The translations under genes were made by a program, and so were the position numbers. A stretch of DNA of 64,000 nucleotides from an uncultured Kangiella sp. (GTDB taxonomy: Bacteria > Pseudomonadota > Gammaproteobacteria > Enterobacterales > Kangiellaceae): contig CANMKR010000002.1 of the NCBI GenBank assembly GCA_947498625.1, positions 496,001 to 560,000 on the forward strand. The letters are read 5' to 3'. A model generated the notes under the pieces. It was not told where the DNA came from and made no database searches. It saw only the letters and a list, made by a program, of their open reading frames with translations. Position 1 is the stretch's first letter. Every line of letters starts with the position of its first letter. Positions 1 to 9,148 of this stretch are shown piece after piece.

Positions 1-5
1 GTCTA

Positions 6-3000
6 CTAATTCCACTCGATTTTTTTAGATTTAGGGATCGAAGAAACATAATCAAGCTGTCCGCTGTTAATCAACTCGGGCAGCTTATTGAGCAAATCAT
101 TATCAACTGCATCTAAATCTGTAAATTGATTTGAATAGATACCAATCCACGCATTCAAACTGTTCTTCTGTGCACTTGCTAATGCCGTTTCAGCTAAAAA
201 TATCAGTTTTGACCAATTGATACCTTGTTCATTATTTTTAGTTTTAACAAATGGATAACGCCCAAAACCTAAGCTAACGGTTATATCGATAGTTGTACCA
301 TTGGCGAGATCAAATTTTCTAGACGCAATAATGTTACGGATCCGTTCAGCCAACACCATCTGTTCACGTTTAGAAATACCGCGACTTAAAATTAGCATAG
401 AGGCACCCTGCCATCGAGCAATAATGTCGCTGCCATAGCAAATATTTATTATAGACTCAGCAACCTGAACTAAAACATGGTTAGCCGCAATATGTCCATA
501 TTGATCACGTAACGAATTAAAATTGTCAATTTCTAAACAGAAGAACCCGAGATAAATCCCCTTGTCATTATCATTAGTCCAAGTCAAATCAATGTTACTA
601 ATTTCGCTTTGAATATTTTTTAAAATATAACCTCGACTAAATAAACCAGTTAATTCATCTTTAACTTTACTTTGCTTAATTTCACTTTCCATTTTATCAA
701 CTTGATAACGCTGTTCTGATAAAGAATAATGCAAATCTTCAACTTGATGCAGCAAAGATAGTTTTTCTTCCATAAGCAAAGATTGCTTAGCTTTCTCTCT
801 CTTTAAGAGCAAATTCTTTTCATTACTCTGCCTGTTTAAACTGCTATATAACCAATACATCCAAAAAACCAACCCTACTAGTATAAGACTCAGGATAATT
901 GGCCATAGTATGTGATAGCTAAATAAACTTAGTTTTGGTTTGATTATTAAGTCAATTCCTGGTTCTATCCAAACACCTGATGGTGAGAGCTGCTGAACTT
1001 TTAAGCTTGTCTTTTCGTCCACTCTATTTAGAATGATGTCAGCTTGCTCAACAGTTACCCAATTTGAAGTTCCCGATAGTCGATAGCGTAGAAGTAATTT
1101 TCGGTTATTTAAATAGTCAAAATTAGAAACTCTTATTCTGACTGGCTCATCATTAATAAGATTAATTTCTCCAACGTCCTCAAACAATAACCTTTCCTGA
1201 CCTTGAGAGGCTCCTGAAAAGCTTATGGGCTGAACATTTGAAGTGACTGTCATATCTTTGGGATTAAATACTGTTACACCATTTACACCGCCAAAATATA
1301 GATTGCCACTTTTATCTTTGTAGCTCGACTTTGCAAAAAACTCATTATCTTGAAGCCCTTGCTCACGATAATAATTAACCACTTTATTGCTTTTCCCTGG
1401 GTGGTAGCGAGTAATGCCCTTTATAGTGGAGATCCACAAGTAACCATCTGAATCTTCCTGGATAGCGCTAATATAGTTAGTTGCGAACCCGTCTTTTACA
1501 CCTATTCTTTTAAATCGAATTTTTCCGTTATTATCATAATAAACACGATTAAGCCCTTTAGTTGTCCCAATCCACAGAACTCCATTACTATCTTCATAAA
1601 TAGTATTAATATCAGAACCAGATAAACTACTCGAATTACTTTCTTCATGAACATAATGATCAACGGATAAGCTACTCGGATCTAACCGGATAAGGCCATT
1701 CGAACCTCCTGCCCAAATATAACCTTGTAGATCTTCAAATAAAACATATATCCCATAATCCCCGCTTAAGAAGTTTGGGGGAAGTTCGTCAACATAATTT
1801 ATTGCCGAGATAGTGCGCAGATTTAGGCGTTTAGTATCGGAATCAAATAGAATCTTCACTTTAAATAGCCCATCCGAACTACCCAGCCAATAGTTTTGAT
1901 ACCTATCTTCTATTACGTCAAATACATTATTTGTTGCATATTTTTTTTTATTGATGATTATATTTTCAATAGTTTTAAATTCATCGTCGTTTATAGCCTT
2001 GTAGGACAACCCACTATCTGAAATAACCCAAAGTATATTATTATCATCTTCGTAAATCTTACCCACATATTCAGGGAAATCGATAGTTTCTCTAGGGTCT
2101 AGCACTGTTACGCTATCTAATACAGCTCTATTTTTACTGTATACATACAAGCCTGAACTGACCGTCCCGATCCATAAGTTTCTATTTGAATCTTCAGTAA
2201 TGTTTGTGGATAAGTTAGAACTCTTAAAGTTTTGAATATCATTTTTAGTTAATAAATGGGCAAACAATTGTTTTGGTTTTAAAATACTTATTCCTAGCCC
2301 TGTTGCTATCCACAAGACACCATCATTAGATTCGTACAAAGAAATAATATCATTATTAGAAAGCGAGAATTTATTTAAGGAATTATAATAATACTCTTCA
2401 GACACCTCGCCTGTAGTTTTCTCTTGAAACTTCAAGCCGTGCGAAGTCCCTAACCAATAACCTTGCTCTGTACTATTAACACTAGAGACCTGAATATAAG
2501 ATTGACTTTTACTATCCTTAATAGAGTATTCCTGTGTTTCAAAAGTCGATATATTAAAATGTAAATAGCCCTTATCAGTACTTATGAAAACCCTATTGTT
2601 ACTTACAACACCATCATAAAATTTATTTAGAACTATATTGCCTTCAAAACAATGTTTTTGCTCAACCTTAAAATCAGAAGAATTTAAGTAAAAAAAACAA
2701 TTATATGTCATTAACAGAAGCTTATTACTTGCCATCAACAAACCAGTAATGTCTTTGCTTAGATGCTTTAATGATTTTGTCATTAAAATATCTTTACTGG
2801 ATATTTTAACTTTAACTATAAGCTCTAAATTTATTAGCAAGTATATGTACTCATCAAAGATTCGAAAATCTGATATAGTTCCTTTTATTTTGCTACTTAA
2901 AATATTCTGCTCAGTTAATTTATCAAAAATATCACCTGACCAATTTTTTACTCTTAACGTTTTTTGATTGACAGTATCTAAACCATAGGATGTATGAATC

Positions 3001-3347
3001 CAAATTAGTCCATCGGAAGCCTTGTAGAGCCTATTAATATGGTTAGAACTTAACGAATTATTACTACCATCATCGTAAAAATAATCAAACTTTGTTCCAT
3101 CAAATCTATTTAGCCCATATTGAGTCGCAAACCACATAAAACCCAAATCATCTTGAATAATATCGCTGACACTACTATGGCTGAGACCATCAGCAGTGGT
3201 TATGCGCTGGAATTTAACATTTTGCGATGGTAAGTTTTTTGAAAATCCAGGACTGGAAAATAAAAATATAAAGGCAAAAGCAAAAATTATTTGCTTTATA
3301 GTTTGTATAAATTGTTGGGAATGGTTGTTAGTTATCCTTAACCTCAA
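6..3347 (-). CDS. Two-component-regulator-propeller receptor with degenerate GGDEF domain
   Basis: A 1113-residue membrane sensor. An N-terminal hydrophobic export signal (about residues 18-36) is followed by many Reg_prop repeats of the form GxxWxGTxxGLxRxD (about 55-690, two seven-bladed periplasmic propellers by family precedent), a Y_Y_Y domain (about 725-800), one membrane helix (about 805-835), a coiled coil and a cytoplasmic GGDEF fold starting at DELTGLFSR. The signature position reads QGASM (residues 980-984) instead of GGDEF, and the RxxD inhibitory site is absent, so diguanylate cyclase activity is unlikely. The only plausible start is TTG at 3347, with no in-frame ATG before the signal segment; it overlaps the upstream acyltransferase gene by 20 bases. 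The ligand is unknown. Confidence 0.85.
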   Translation of the reverse strand: MRLRITNNHSQQFIQTIKQIIFAFAFIFLFSSPGFSKNLPSQNVKFQRITTADGLSHSSVSDIIQDDLGFMWFATQYGLNRFDGTKFDYFYDDGSNNSLSSNHINRLYKASDGLIWIHTSYGLDTVNQKTLRVKNWSGDIFDKLTEQNILSSKIKGTISDFRIFDEYIYLLINLELIVKVKISSKDILMTKSLKHLSKDITGLLMASNKLLLMTYNCFFYLNSSDFKVEQKHCFEGNIVLNKFYDGVVSNNRVFISTDKGYLHFNISTFETQEYSIKDSKSQSYIQVSSVNSTEQGYWLGTSHGLKFQEKTTGEVSEEYYYNSLNKFSLSNNDIISLYESNDGVLWIATGLGISILKPKQLFAHLLTKNDIQNFKSSNLSTNITEDSNRNLWIGTVSSGLYVYSKNRAVLDSVTVLDPRETIDFPEYVGKIYEDDNNILWVISDSGLSYKAINDDEFKTIENIIINKKKYATNNVFDVIEDRYQNYWLGSSDGLFKVKILFDSDTKRLNLRTISAINYVDELPPNFLSGDYGIYVLFEDLQGYIWAGGSNGLIRLDPSSLSVDHYVHEESNSSSLSGSDINTIYEDSNGVLWIGTTKGLNRVYYDNNGKIRFKRIGVKDGFATNYISAIQEDSDGYLWISTIKGITRYHPGKSNKVVNYYREQGLQDNEFFAKSSYKDKSGNLYFGGVNGVTVFNPKDMTVTSNVQPISFSGASQGQERLLFEDVGEINLINDEPVRIRVSNFDYLNNRKLLLRYRLSGTSNWVTVEQADIILNRVDEKTSLKVQQLSPSGVWIEPGIDLIIKPKLSLFSYHILWPIILSLILVGLVFWMYWLYSSLNRQSNEKNLLLKREKAKQSLLMEEKLSLLHQVEDLHYSLSEQRYQVDKMESEIKQSKVKDELTGLFSRGYILKNIQSEISNIDLTWTNDNDKGIYLGFFCLEIDNFNSLRDQYGHIAANHVLVQVAESIINICYGSDIIARWQGASMLILSRGISKREQMVLAERIRNIIASRKFDLANGTTIDITVSLGFGRYPFVKTKNNEQGINWSKLIFLAETALASAQKNSLNAWIGIYSNQFTDLDAVDNDLLNKLPELINSGQLDYVSSIPKSKKIEWN

Positions 3348-3891
3348 ATGCTATTTCACTCTCTAATTCAGGCCTGATGCCTCTTTTGTCTTTATAGAAA
3401 TCTTTAATTTTTTGCAAATCGACTTGTGTGTTACCACTTAGTTCTATCTTATCACCAAAGCCAATGGTCTTAGTTTCTGAATCCAAATACGCCATCAGCA
3501 GCGGTACTTTTGCCTTCAGCGCAATGTAGTAAAAACCACTTTTCCATTTGCTTGTTTTACTTCTGGTACCTTCAGGCGCCAAAGCTAAAGTAACTTCTTC
3601 TCGTTGTTTTAAAACCTTAACAACCTGATCTACAATATTATGTGATGAAGAGCGCTCTACCGGAATGCCGCCTAGCATCCTAAAGAACCAACCTGTTGGT
3701 GCCTTAAATAAAGTATGCTTACCTAAAAAAGCAGGTTTCATCTTATAACAAAAACGCACCATTAACATTAACACAAAATCCCAATTGGAAGTGTGCGGTG
3801 CAAAGATTACTACCATTTTTTTGTCGCTTGGAAAGTCACCCTTAATTTTCCAGCCTAATAAAGCGAGTAAAGCTCGCATAATATAACGCAT
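3328..3891 (-). CDS. 1-acyl-sn-glycerol-3-phosphate acyltransferase-like protein (PlsC/LPLAT family)
   Basis: A 187-residue acyltransferase of the lysophospholipid acyltransferase superfamily. The catalytic HX4D box is HTSNWD (H33, D38), the GIPVER substrate-binding segment is near residues 75-80, and the PEGTR box is at 106-110. It is shorter than canonical PlsC (about 240 residues) and resembles the small LPLATs found in many marine gammaproteobacteria. It probably transfers an acyl chain to a lysophospholipid or related acceptor at the inner membrane; the acceptor cannot be told from sequence. It lies 13 bases after purF and overlaps the receptor gene downstream, so it is likely the penultimate gene of this minus-strand run. 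Confidence 0.8.
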   Translation of the reverse strand: MRYIMRALLALLGWKIKGDFPSDKKMVVIFAPHTSNWDFVLMLMVRFCYKMKPAFLGKHTLFKAPTGWFFRMLGGIPVERSSSHNIVDQVVKVLKQREEVTLALAPEGTRSKTSKWKSGFYYIALKAKVPLLMAYLDSETKTIGFGDKIELSGNTQVDLQKIKDFYKDKRGIRPELESEIAFEVKDN

Positions 3892-3904
3892 AAATCAGCT
3901 CTTA

Positions 3905-5416
3905 TTATTGATTATGTAAATCCATAACCATAGCGACATCTTCGATGTCATTTTTTTTCTTGGCACTATCATTTCTTAAATCTTCGAGGCGTTTCAAATA
4001 ATCCTCATCAATACCGCCGGTAATATAATCACCAGTAAACACCGATAAATCAAACTCTTGGATATCTGGATTACCTTCACGAACTGCTTCAACCATATCA
4101 TCAATATCTTGATAGAAAATTTTATCTGCACCAATTAATTCGCCCACCTCATCTTCCGTGCGACCATGAGCTATCAACTCATGTACTGACGGCATATCAA
4201 TACCGTAAACATTGGGGTAACGAACTGGCGGCGCTGCAGATGCAAAATATACCTTATTAGCACCAGCTTCTCTCGCCATTTCAATAATTTGCCCTGAAGT
4301 AGTACCTCTAACAATAGAGTCATCTACCAAAAGTACATTTTTATCTTTAAACTCTAAGTCTATAGCGTTAAGTTTTTGGCGAACGCTTTTTTTACGAAGC
4401 TGTTGACCAGGCATGATAAAGGTACGACCAATATAACGATTCTTAATAAAACCGTGACGCATTTTGACGCCTAGCTCATGAGCCAATTGCACTGCTGATG
4501 TAAGTGATGTATCAGGAATAGGAATCACCACATCAATATCATGATCTGGCCAGTCTTTTTTAATTTTATGGGCAAGTTGCTCACCCATTCTTAAGCGCGC
4601 TTTATAGACAGAAACATTATCAATTAACGAATCAGGACGGGCTAAATAAACATGTTCAAAAATACATGGAGTCAAATGGCTATTTGCAACACATTGCTTA
4701 CGGTGAAGCTCACCATCTTCAGTAATAAAAATCGCTTCACCTGCGCCTATATCATCAATCAGTTCAAAACCAAGCGCATCAAGTGCCACAGATTCTGAAG
4801 AAACCATATATTCAGTACCAGCATCAGTAACTCTTTTACCAAAAACTGCAGGCCTGATCCCATTAGGGTCCCTAAAGCAAACCAAACCATGACCACTGAT
4901 CAGCGCTACCGCTGCATAAGCGCCTTTACAACGTTGAAACACTTTTGAAACCGCGTCAAAAATATCATCGGAGGATAATTGGTTTTTATCTTTAACCTGT
5001 AACTCATGTGCTAAAACATTTAATAAAACTTCTGAATCAGAGTTAGTATTTAAGTGGCGTCTATCGGTAGAGTACAACTCTTTTTTTAATTCATCATCAT
5101 TGGTTAAATTGCCGTTATGCGCCAATGTAATGCCATAAGGCGAATTTACATAAAGAGGCTGTGCTTCTGCACTAGTTGAGCTTCCCGCGGTTGGATATCG
5201 AACATGACCAATACCGGTATTACCAGTCAAGCGTCGCATATGACGAGTATGAAAAACATCTCGAACCAAGCCATTGTCTTTTCTTAAATACAAACGACCA
5301 TTATCACTAGTAACAATACCTGCAGCATCTTGCCCACGGTGTTGTAATACAGTTAACGCATCATAAATACTTTGATTAACCGGAGATTTTCCAACGATAC
5401 CCACTATTCCGCACAT
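3905..5416 (-). CDS. purF: Amidophosphoribosyltransferase PurF
   Basis: First committed enzyme of purine synthesis: PRPP plus glutamine gives 5-phosphoribosylamine. The 503 residues match the usual length. The class-II glutamine amidotransferase nucleophile is Cys2 (start MCGIVGIVG), and the glutaminase half carries HRGQDAAGI and the NSDSE segment. The phosphoribosyltransferase half carries the PRPP loop [13 protein letters not shown] near residues 362-374. It follows cvpA by 13 bases, the conserved cvpA-purF pair of Gammaproteobacteria. No propeptide precedes Cys2, as in the E. coli type. Confidence 0.98.
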   Translation of the reverse strand: MCGIVGIVGKSPVNQSIYDALTVLQHRGQDAAGIVTSDNGRLYLRKDNGLVRDVFHTRHMRRLTGNTGIGHVRYPTAGSSTSAEAQPLYVNSPYGITLAHNGNLTNDDELKKELYSTDRRHLNTNSDSEVLLNVLAHELQVKDKNQLSSDDIFDAVSKVFQRCKGAYAAVALISGHGLVCFRDPNGIRPAVFGKRVTDAGTEYMVSSESVALDALGFELIDDIGAGEAIFITEDGELHRKQCVANSHLTPCIFEHVYLARPDSLIDNVSVYKARLRMGEQLAHKIKKDWPDHDIDVVIPIPDTSLTSAVQLAHELGVKMRHGFIKNRYIGRTFIMPGQQLRKKSVRQKLNAIDLEFKDKNVLLVDDSIVRGTTSGQIIEMAREAGANKVYFASAAPPVRYPNVYGIDMPSVHELIAHGRTEDEVGELIGADKIFYQDIDDMVEAVREGNPDIQEFDLSVFTGDYITGGIDEDYLKRLEDLRNDSAKKKNDIEDVAMVMDLHNQ

Positions 5417-5429
5417 ACTGCTTTAACCT

Positions 5430-6032
5430 TTACTGATCGGAGCCATCTTTTTCAGAGGCTTTTTTTGTAATTTCATTGATAACTGCTTCTTGAATTTGCT
5501 TTTCAAGCGCGCCTTCTATTGTATCGGATTTGGCTTCTTCCTCATTCAAGTCTGGAACATCAACAACCTCCCCCAACTTATCATAGAACCATTCTGCTAC
5601 TAGCTCCATATGCGGAATCATTGCTGATTTGCCCCACCATTCATCTTTGGGAACCGGAGTGAACTGCTTTAAACCCAATACAATCAAAGCAACTATCAAA
5701 ACACCTCTTAGAGCGCCAAAACCCATACCTAAGAATCTGTCAGTTCCGCTTAAACCGGCCTTATCTATCATTTTGCCAATTAGATAATTTGCAACGCCAG
5801 CTATGAATAACACAATTACGAATATGCTAACCCAAGCAACACCTAAGCGAATACTATTGGTATCGATATGCTCTATTAATAGTTCAGCTACTGGCTCATA
5901 AAAAGCTTTTGCTAATAGAAATGCTGCTATCCAGCCAGCGAGAGATAAGGCTTCTCGAACGAAACCTCGCATAACGCTAATCAAAGCAGATAAAGAAATA
6001 ATGGCTAATATAGCCCAGTCAACCCAGATCAT
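5430..6032 (-). CDS. cvpA: CvpA family membrane protein
   Basis: A 200-residue inner-membrane protein with four hydrophobic segments in the first 130 residues and an acidic C-terminal tail. The opening IWVDWAILAIISLSALI and the glycine-rich LSGTDRFLGMGFGALRG segment are typical of CvpA (colicin V production). Family members are linked to envelope integrity and bile or deoxycholate tolerance; the molecular role is unsettled. It is directly upstream of purF, a conserved pairing. An extended -10 promoter sits 30 bases upstream. Confidence 0.95.
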   Translation of the reverse strand: MIWVDWAILAIISLSALISVMRGFVREALSLAGWIAAFLLAKAFYEPVAELLIEHIDTNSIRLGVAWVSIFVIVLFIAGVANYLIGKMIDKAGLSGTDRFLGMGFGALRGVLIVALIVLGLKQFTPVPKDEWWGKSAMIPHMELVAEWFYDKLGEVVDVPDLNEEEAKSDTIEGALEKQIQEAVINEITKKASEKDGSDQ

Positions 6033-6061
6033 AGTGTTAATGCTTTGTGAGAATTGTGAGT

Positions 6062-6070
6062 ATTTTAACA
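6062..6070 (-). promoter_or_regulatory. Extended -10 promoter element for cvpA-purF
   Basis: On the minus strand the sequence reads TGTTAAAAT, a TGn extension plus a near-consensus -10, 30 bases from the cvpA ATG. No good -35 is visible, as expected for extended -10 promoters. The same nine bases occur at the same distance before accD (9083-9091). It overlaps the edge of a small hairpin (6069-6084). Confidence 0.5.
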
Positions 6071-6084
6071 GAGCTAATGCTCTG
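6069..6084 (-). terminator. Short hairpin between the SPOR-protein gene and cvpA
   Basis: A perfect 6-bp stem CAGAGC/GCTCTG with a 4-base loop. On the minus strand it is followed by TTAAAATA rather than a run of T, so it is at best a weak attenuator between the SPOR-protein gene and cvpA. Its overlap with the putative cvpA -10 makes a regulatory role possible. Confidence 0.3.
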
Positions 6085-6092
6085 GGAAAACA

Positions 6093-6848
6093 TTAATGTT
6101 TAATTGGATCAAACTCGATAACTTTAACGCTGTTTCCAACGATCCCTGCCAATGTTTGACTGCGGGACTCAGCTATTTCTTTATCAGGATAAGGCCCCAC
6201 AAAAACTCGGGCAAAGTCTTTAGACACTCTTTGGTAAGCACGATAATCATTTTTACGCAAATCAGTGACTAATTTACTAGCGTTGTCTTTATTCGAGAAA
6301 CTTCCAATCTGAATTACATAAGCAGTTTCTTTAAAATCAGGACCTTCTGAGATCACATCTGCTAGCTCTGTTTTAGCTGTAGCTGCATTTTTAGGTTTTA
6401 CTGTGTTTTTTGGCTCTGGCTTTGTAGCCGCGCTAGTAACTTTAGGTGGAACTTCTTTAGGCTTTTCAGCTGGCAATTTAGCCTCGGCTGCTGGTTTTGA
6501 TTCAGCCGAAAGCTTGTTATTAGTATCTGATATTTTTTCGACTTCTTGGTTAGTTACTTTTGCCTGATTGTTTTCATCTTGCTCTGAGGCTTGTGGAGTA
6601 CCTTCTTCCAAATTCTTTTTAGAAGCTTGGTTCGGCTCTTTATCCAAATTAATGACTAAAACACCTTCATCTACATTGGAATCATTAGTAGGCTGCGAAG
6701 CTTTGTTCTGAGCCATAGGCATCTCTGGGATTTGCGAAACAATCTCAGACTTATATTTTTTGCTGTCTAATATTAACGGTAGGAAAAAAGCCATCAGCGC
6801 CAGTATTACTGCCGCTCCAACTAATCGATATTTTAATTTTTCTTCCAA
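6093..6848 (-). CDS. SPOR-domain cell-division protein, DedD-like
   Basis: A 251-residue single-pass inner-membrane protein. A short cytoplasmic start (MEEKLKYR) precedes one membrane helix (about 8-26), a long Lys/Pro/Ala/Glu-rich periplasmic linker, and a C-terminal SPOR domain (about 173-250, opening YVIQIGSFSNKDNA). SPOR domains bind denuded septal glycan, and in this genomic position (folC-dedD-cvpA-purF) the protein is the DedD equivalent acting at the division site. The start codon is TTG at 6848, preceded by GGTGGA seven bases upstream; no in-frame ATG fits because the membrane anchor begins immediately. Confidence 0.9.
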   Translation of the reverse strand: MEEKLKYRLVGAAVILALMAFFLPLILDSKKYKSEIVSQIPEMPMAQNKASQPTNDSNVDEGVLVINLDKEPNQASKKNLEEGTPQASEQDENNQAKVTNQEVEKISDTNNKLSAESKPAAEAKLPAEKPKEVPPKVTSAATKPEPKNTVKPKNAATAKTELADVISEGPDFKETAYVIQIGSFSNKDNASKLVTDLRKNDYRAYQRVSKDFARVFVGPYPDKEIAESRSQTLAGIVGNSVKVIEFDPIKH

Positions 6849-6875
6849 CTGCTATTCCACCGATAATAATTTACG

Positions 6876-8174
6876 CTATTGTGACTGCCAATACTCTAAC
6901 ATTTGTCCTACCGTTACAAAAGAACCAAATACAATTAATAGGTCATCCAACGCAGCCTCTTTCTTATAAAACTCATAGGCTTGTTGTATGCTATTGAACT
7001 GCAAAACTTGCTTTTTAGCATCCGAGCTATTCAAGGCTTTTGCTAACTGTGAAGCTTTAGCACCTCGCGGCGGAGCCAAGTCAATGCAAAGCCAATGTTC
7101 AATATTGGTTAAATTGCTCAAACTTGAAACAATATCTTTGTCTTGCAACATACCACAAATTGCCCAAACCTTAGCTGAACGGGTATCAGTTCTGTTTTTA
7201 TTCTCATGACTCAGCAGTTGCTTGATATTACGATTAAGTAGCGACGCTGAATCAGGATTGTGCGCAACGTCCAATATTACTTTCGGTGTTTCACTGAGAG
7301 TCGAAAACCTGCCTGCTAAGGCGGCATTTTCAAGGGCTAACTTTACAGCATCAGGATCTAGTAGGGTTGGAAACAAATATGCAAATACTGTTATGCCCGC
7401 AGCTTTATTAGCTGTAAAAAGTGACGATTGGGCAATATCCTTTATTTCAAGCGTCGCTGATGAATAAGACCAACGCTGTCCACTATCGTCAATAAAATAG
7501 TCATTATTTTCTGCAATGATTTTGGGCTTGATTTCAGCAATTGGCTTTGCCAATAGGGCTAACAAGTCCCTACTGGCGATAACCATCGGCTTACCCCTGC
7601 GACCAACCCCAGCTTTTTCGTAGGCGATCGCTTCAAGAGTATCGCCGAGCCAATCAGTATGATCTAGCCCAATTGAGGTAATCACACTAATATCCGCATC
7701 AATGATATTAACGGCATCAAGCCGGCCACCTAAACCGACTTCTAAAGCAATGAAATCCAAATCAACCTGTGCAAAACAATAAAGTCCAACTAAAGTTGTA
7801 AATTCAAAATAGGTTAATTGAGTTTCACCTTGAATATTGGCAATTTTGCTAAAAGCTTCTATAAGAAATTCATCTGAAATCGGTTGGCCATTAATTTTAA
7901 TTCGCTCGTTAAATTGAATTAAATGTGGCGACGTATAGGAGCCAATGGATAATTTATGAGAATGGGCAAGCGACTCTAAGGTAGCAATGACCGAACCCTT
8001 ACCATTAGTACCTGCGACTGTTACTACTGGTACTGCTGGCGATAGTAAGCCTAACTTATCGGCAACTTGTCTAACACGGGATAAACCCAGCTCAATATCA
8101 GATTGCGGATGGCTAGCTTCTAGCCATCGCAACCATTGAGCTAAGGTTTCAAATTGGATCAAATTTGAGATCAA
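6876..8174 (-). CDS. folC: Bifunctional folylpolyglutamate synthase/dihydrofolate synthase FolC
   Basis: Adds glutamate to dihydropteroate to form dihydrofolate, then extends the polyglutamate tail of folates. A 432-residue Mur-ligase-fold protein with the ATP loop VAGTNGKGS (about residues 53-61), the SYTSPHL folate-binding segment and the ALEVGLGGRLDAVN motif. No ATG exists near the N terminus: the start is TTG at 8174 or TTG at 8162. The frame is continuous with accD upstream, separated only by a TAA at 8187-8189, and no Shine-Dalgarno is visible, so translation probably depends on reinitiation after accD. Confidence 0.95.
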   Translation of the reverse strand: MISNLIQFETLAQWLRWLEASHPQSDIELGLSRVRQVADKLGLLSPAVPVVTVAGTNGKGSVIATLESLAHSHKLSIGSYTSPHLIQFNERIKINGQPISDEFLIEAFSKIANIQGETQLTYFEFTTLVGLYCFAQVDLDFIALEVGLGGRLDAVNIIDADISVITSIGLDHTDWLGDTLEAIAYEKAGVGRRGKPMVIASRDLLALLAKPIAEIKPKIIAENNDYFIDDSGQRWSYSSATLEIKDIAQSSLFTANKAAGITVFAYLFPTLLDPDAVKLALENAALAGRFSTLSETPKVILDVAHNPDSASLLNRNIKQLLSHENKNRTDTRSAKVWAICGMLQDKDIVSSLSNLTNIEHWLCIDLAPPRGAKASQLAKALNSSDAKKQVLQFNSIQQAYEFYKKEAALDDLLIVFGSFVTVGQMLEYWQSQ

Positions 8175-8186
8175 ATTATAATTAAA

Positions 8187-9053
8187 TTAAGCAGTCATTG
8201 GCTCGGGAAGATTAAGCAACTTGGCAGAAATTTTTGCGACCTTGTCTCGCATATTTCTGCGGTCTACAATCATATCTACCGCACCGTGCTCCAACCAAAA
8301 CTCACTCAAGCGGAAACCTTCGGGCAAGGTTTCGCGTATAGTTTGTTCAATAACACGCTGACCAGCAAAACCAATTAAAGCATTAGGCTCTGCAATATGA
8401 ATATCACCCAACATTGCTAAACTAGCAGTTACACCGCCCATCGTAGGGTCAGTTAATATAGAAATAAAAGGCAATCCATTATCGGTCAGCTTGGCAAGCG
8501 CTGCACTGGTTTTAGCCATTTGCATTAAAGAGACCAACGCCTCTTGCATTCGAGCGCCGCCGCTTGCACTAAAGCAGACTAATACTGAGCGGGTTTTAAT
8601 GGCTTGGTCAACAGCTCGCACGAACTTTTCTCCAACTACCGAACCCATAGAACCGCCCATAAATTTAAAATTAAATGCGCAGGCCACCATCGGGACACCA
8701 TGTAAAGTGCCACGGTAAGCTACCAGAGCATCATTTTCATCGGTTGATTTTTGAGCACTGCTGATTCTATCTTTATATTTTTTCGAATCACGAAACTTTA
8801 ATAGATCCACCGGTTTCATATTGGGTGCAATTTCAATACGCCCTTCAGCATCTAAAAATAACTCTAATCGTTCACGTGCATTCATACGCATGTGGTGATC
8901 ACATTTAGGGCAGACACCTTGATTGCGGGTTAATTCTGCATAATACAAAACCGCTTCACAACTCGTGCATTTACTCCAAACACCTTCCGGTATGGATTTC
9001 TTACGTTCGCCTTCTGGATTTCTTTTAGGTAATAATCTTTCTAACCAGCTCAT
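8187..9053 (-). CDS. accD: Acetyl-CoA carboxylase carboxyltransferase subunit beta
   Basis: The beta half of the carboxyltransferase that moves CO2 from biotin to acetyl-CoA, giving malonyl-CoA for fatty-acid synthesis; its partner AccA is not in this window. The 288 residues begin with a four-cysteine zinc finger (CTSCEAV ... CPKCDHHM) and continue with the carboxyltransferase fold, including [15 protein letters not shown] and the [14 protein letters not shown] segment. Its position upstream of folC is conserved in Gammaproteobacteria. The trpF gene that often sits between truA and accD is missing here. Confidence 0.97.
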   Translation of the reverse strand: MSWLERLLPKRNPEGERKKSIPEGVWSKCTSCEAVLYYAELTRNQGVCPKCDHHMRMNARERLELFLDAEGRIEIAPNMKPVDLLKFRDSKKYKDRISSAQKSTDENDALVAYRGTLHGVPMVACAFNFKFMGGSMGSVVGEKFVRAVDQAIKTRSVLVCFSASGGARMQEALVSLMQMAKTSAALAKLTDNGLPFISILTDPTMGGVTASLAMLGDIHIAEPNALIGFAGQRVIEQTIRETLPEGFRLSEFWLEHGAVDMIVDRRNMRDKVAKISAKLLNLPEPMTA

Positions 9054-9082
9054 AGGAATACTAAATTTAGTTAATTACAAGT

Positions 9083-9091
9083 ATTTTAACA
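9083..9091 (-). promoter_or_regulatory. Extended -10 promoter element for accD-folC
   Basis: The minus strand reads TGTTAAAAT 30 bases before the accD ATG, identical to the element before cvpA. It would give a leader of about 23 bases. No convincing -35 is seen. A weak hairpin CTGGT/ACCAG (9133-9145) between truA and this element may partly end truA transcription. Confidence 0.5.
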
Positions 9092-9148
9092 GGATTCTAG
9101 CTGATGGGTATAGCTAAAAAATATCGGAATCTAGCTGGTAAAACCAGA

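Noticed and set aside
6045-6060. TTGTGAG direct repeats before cvpA as a PurR operator
   Set aside because: The 9-base spacing and sequence do not match the known PurR palindrome, and the repeats are short enough to occur by chance.
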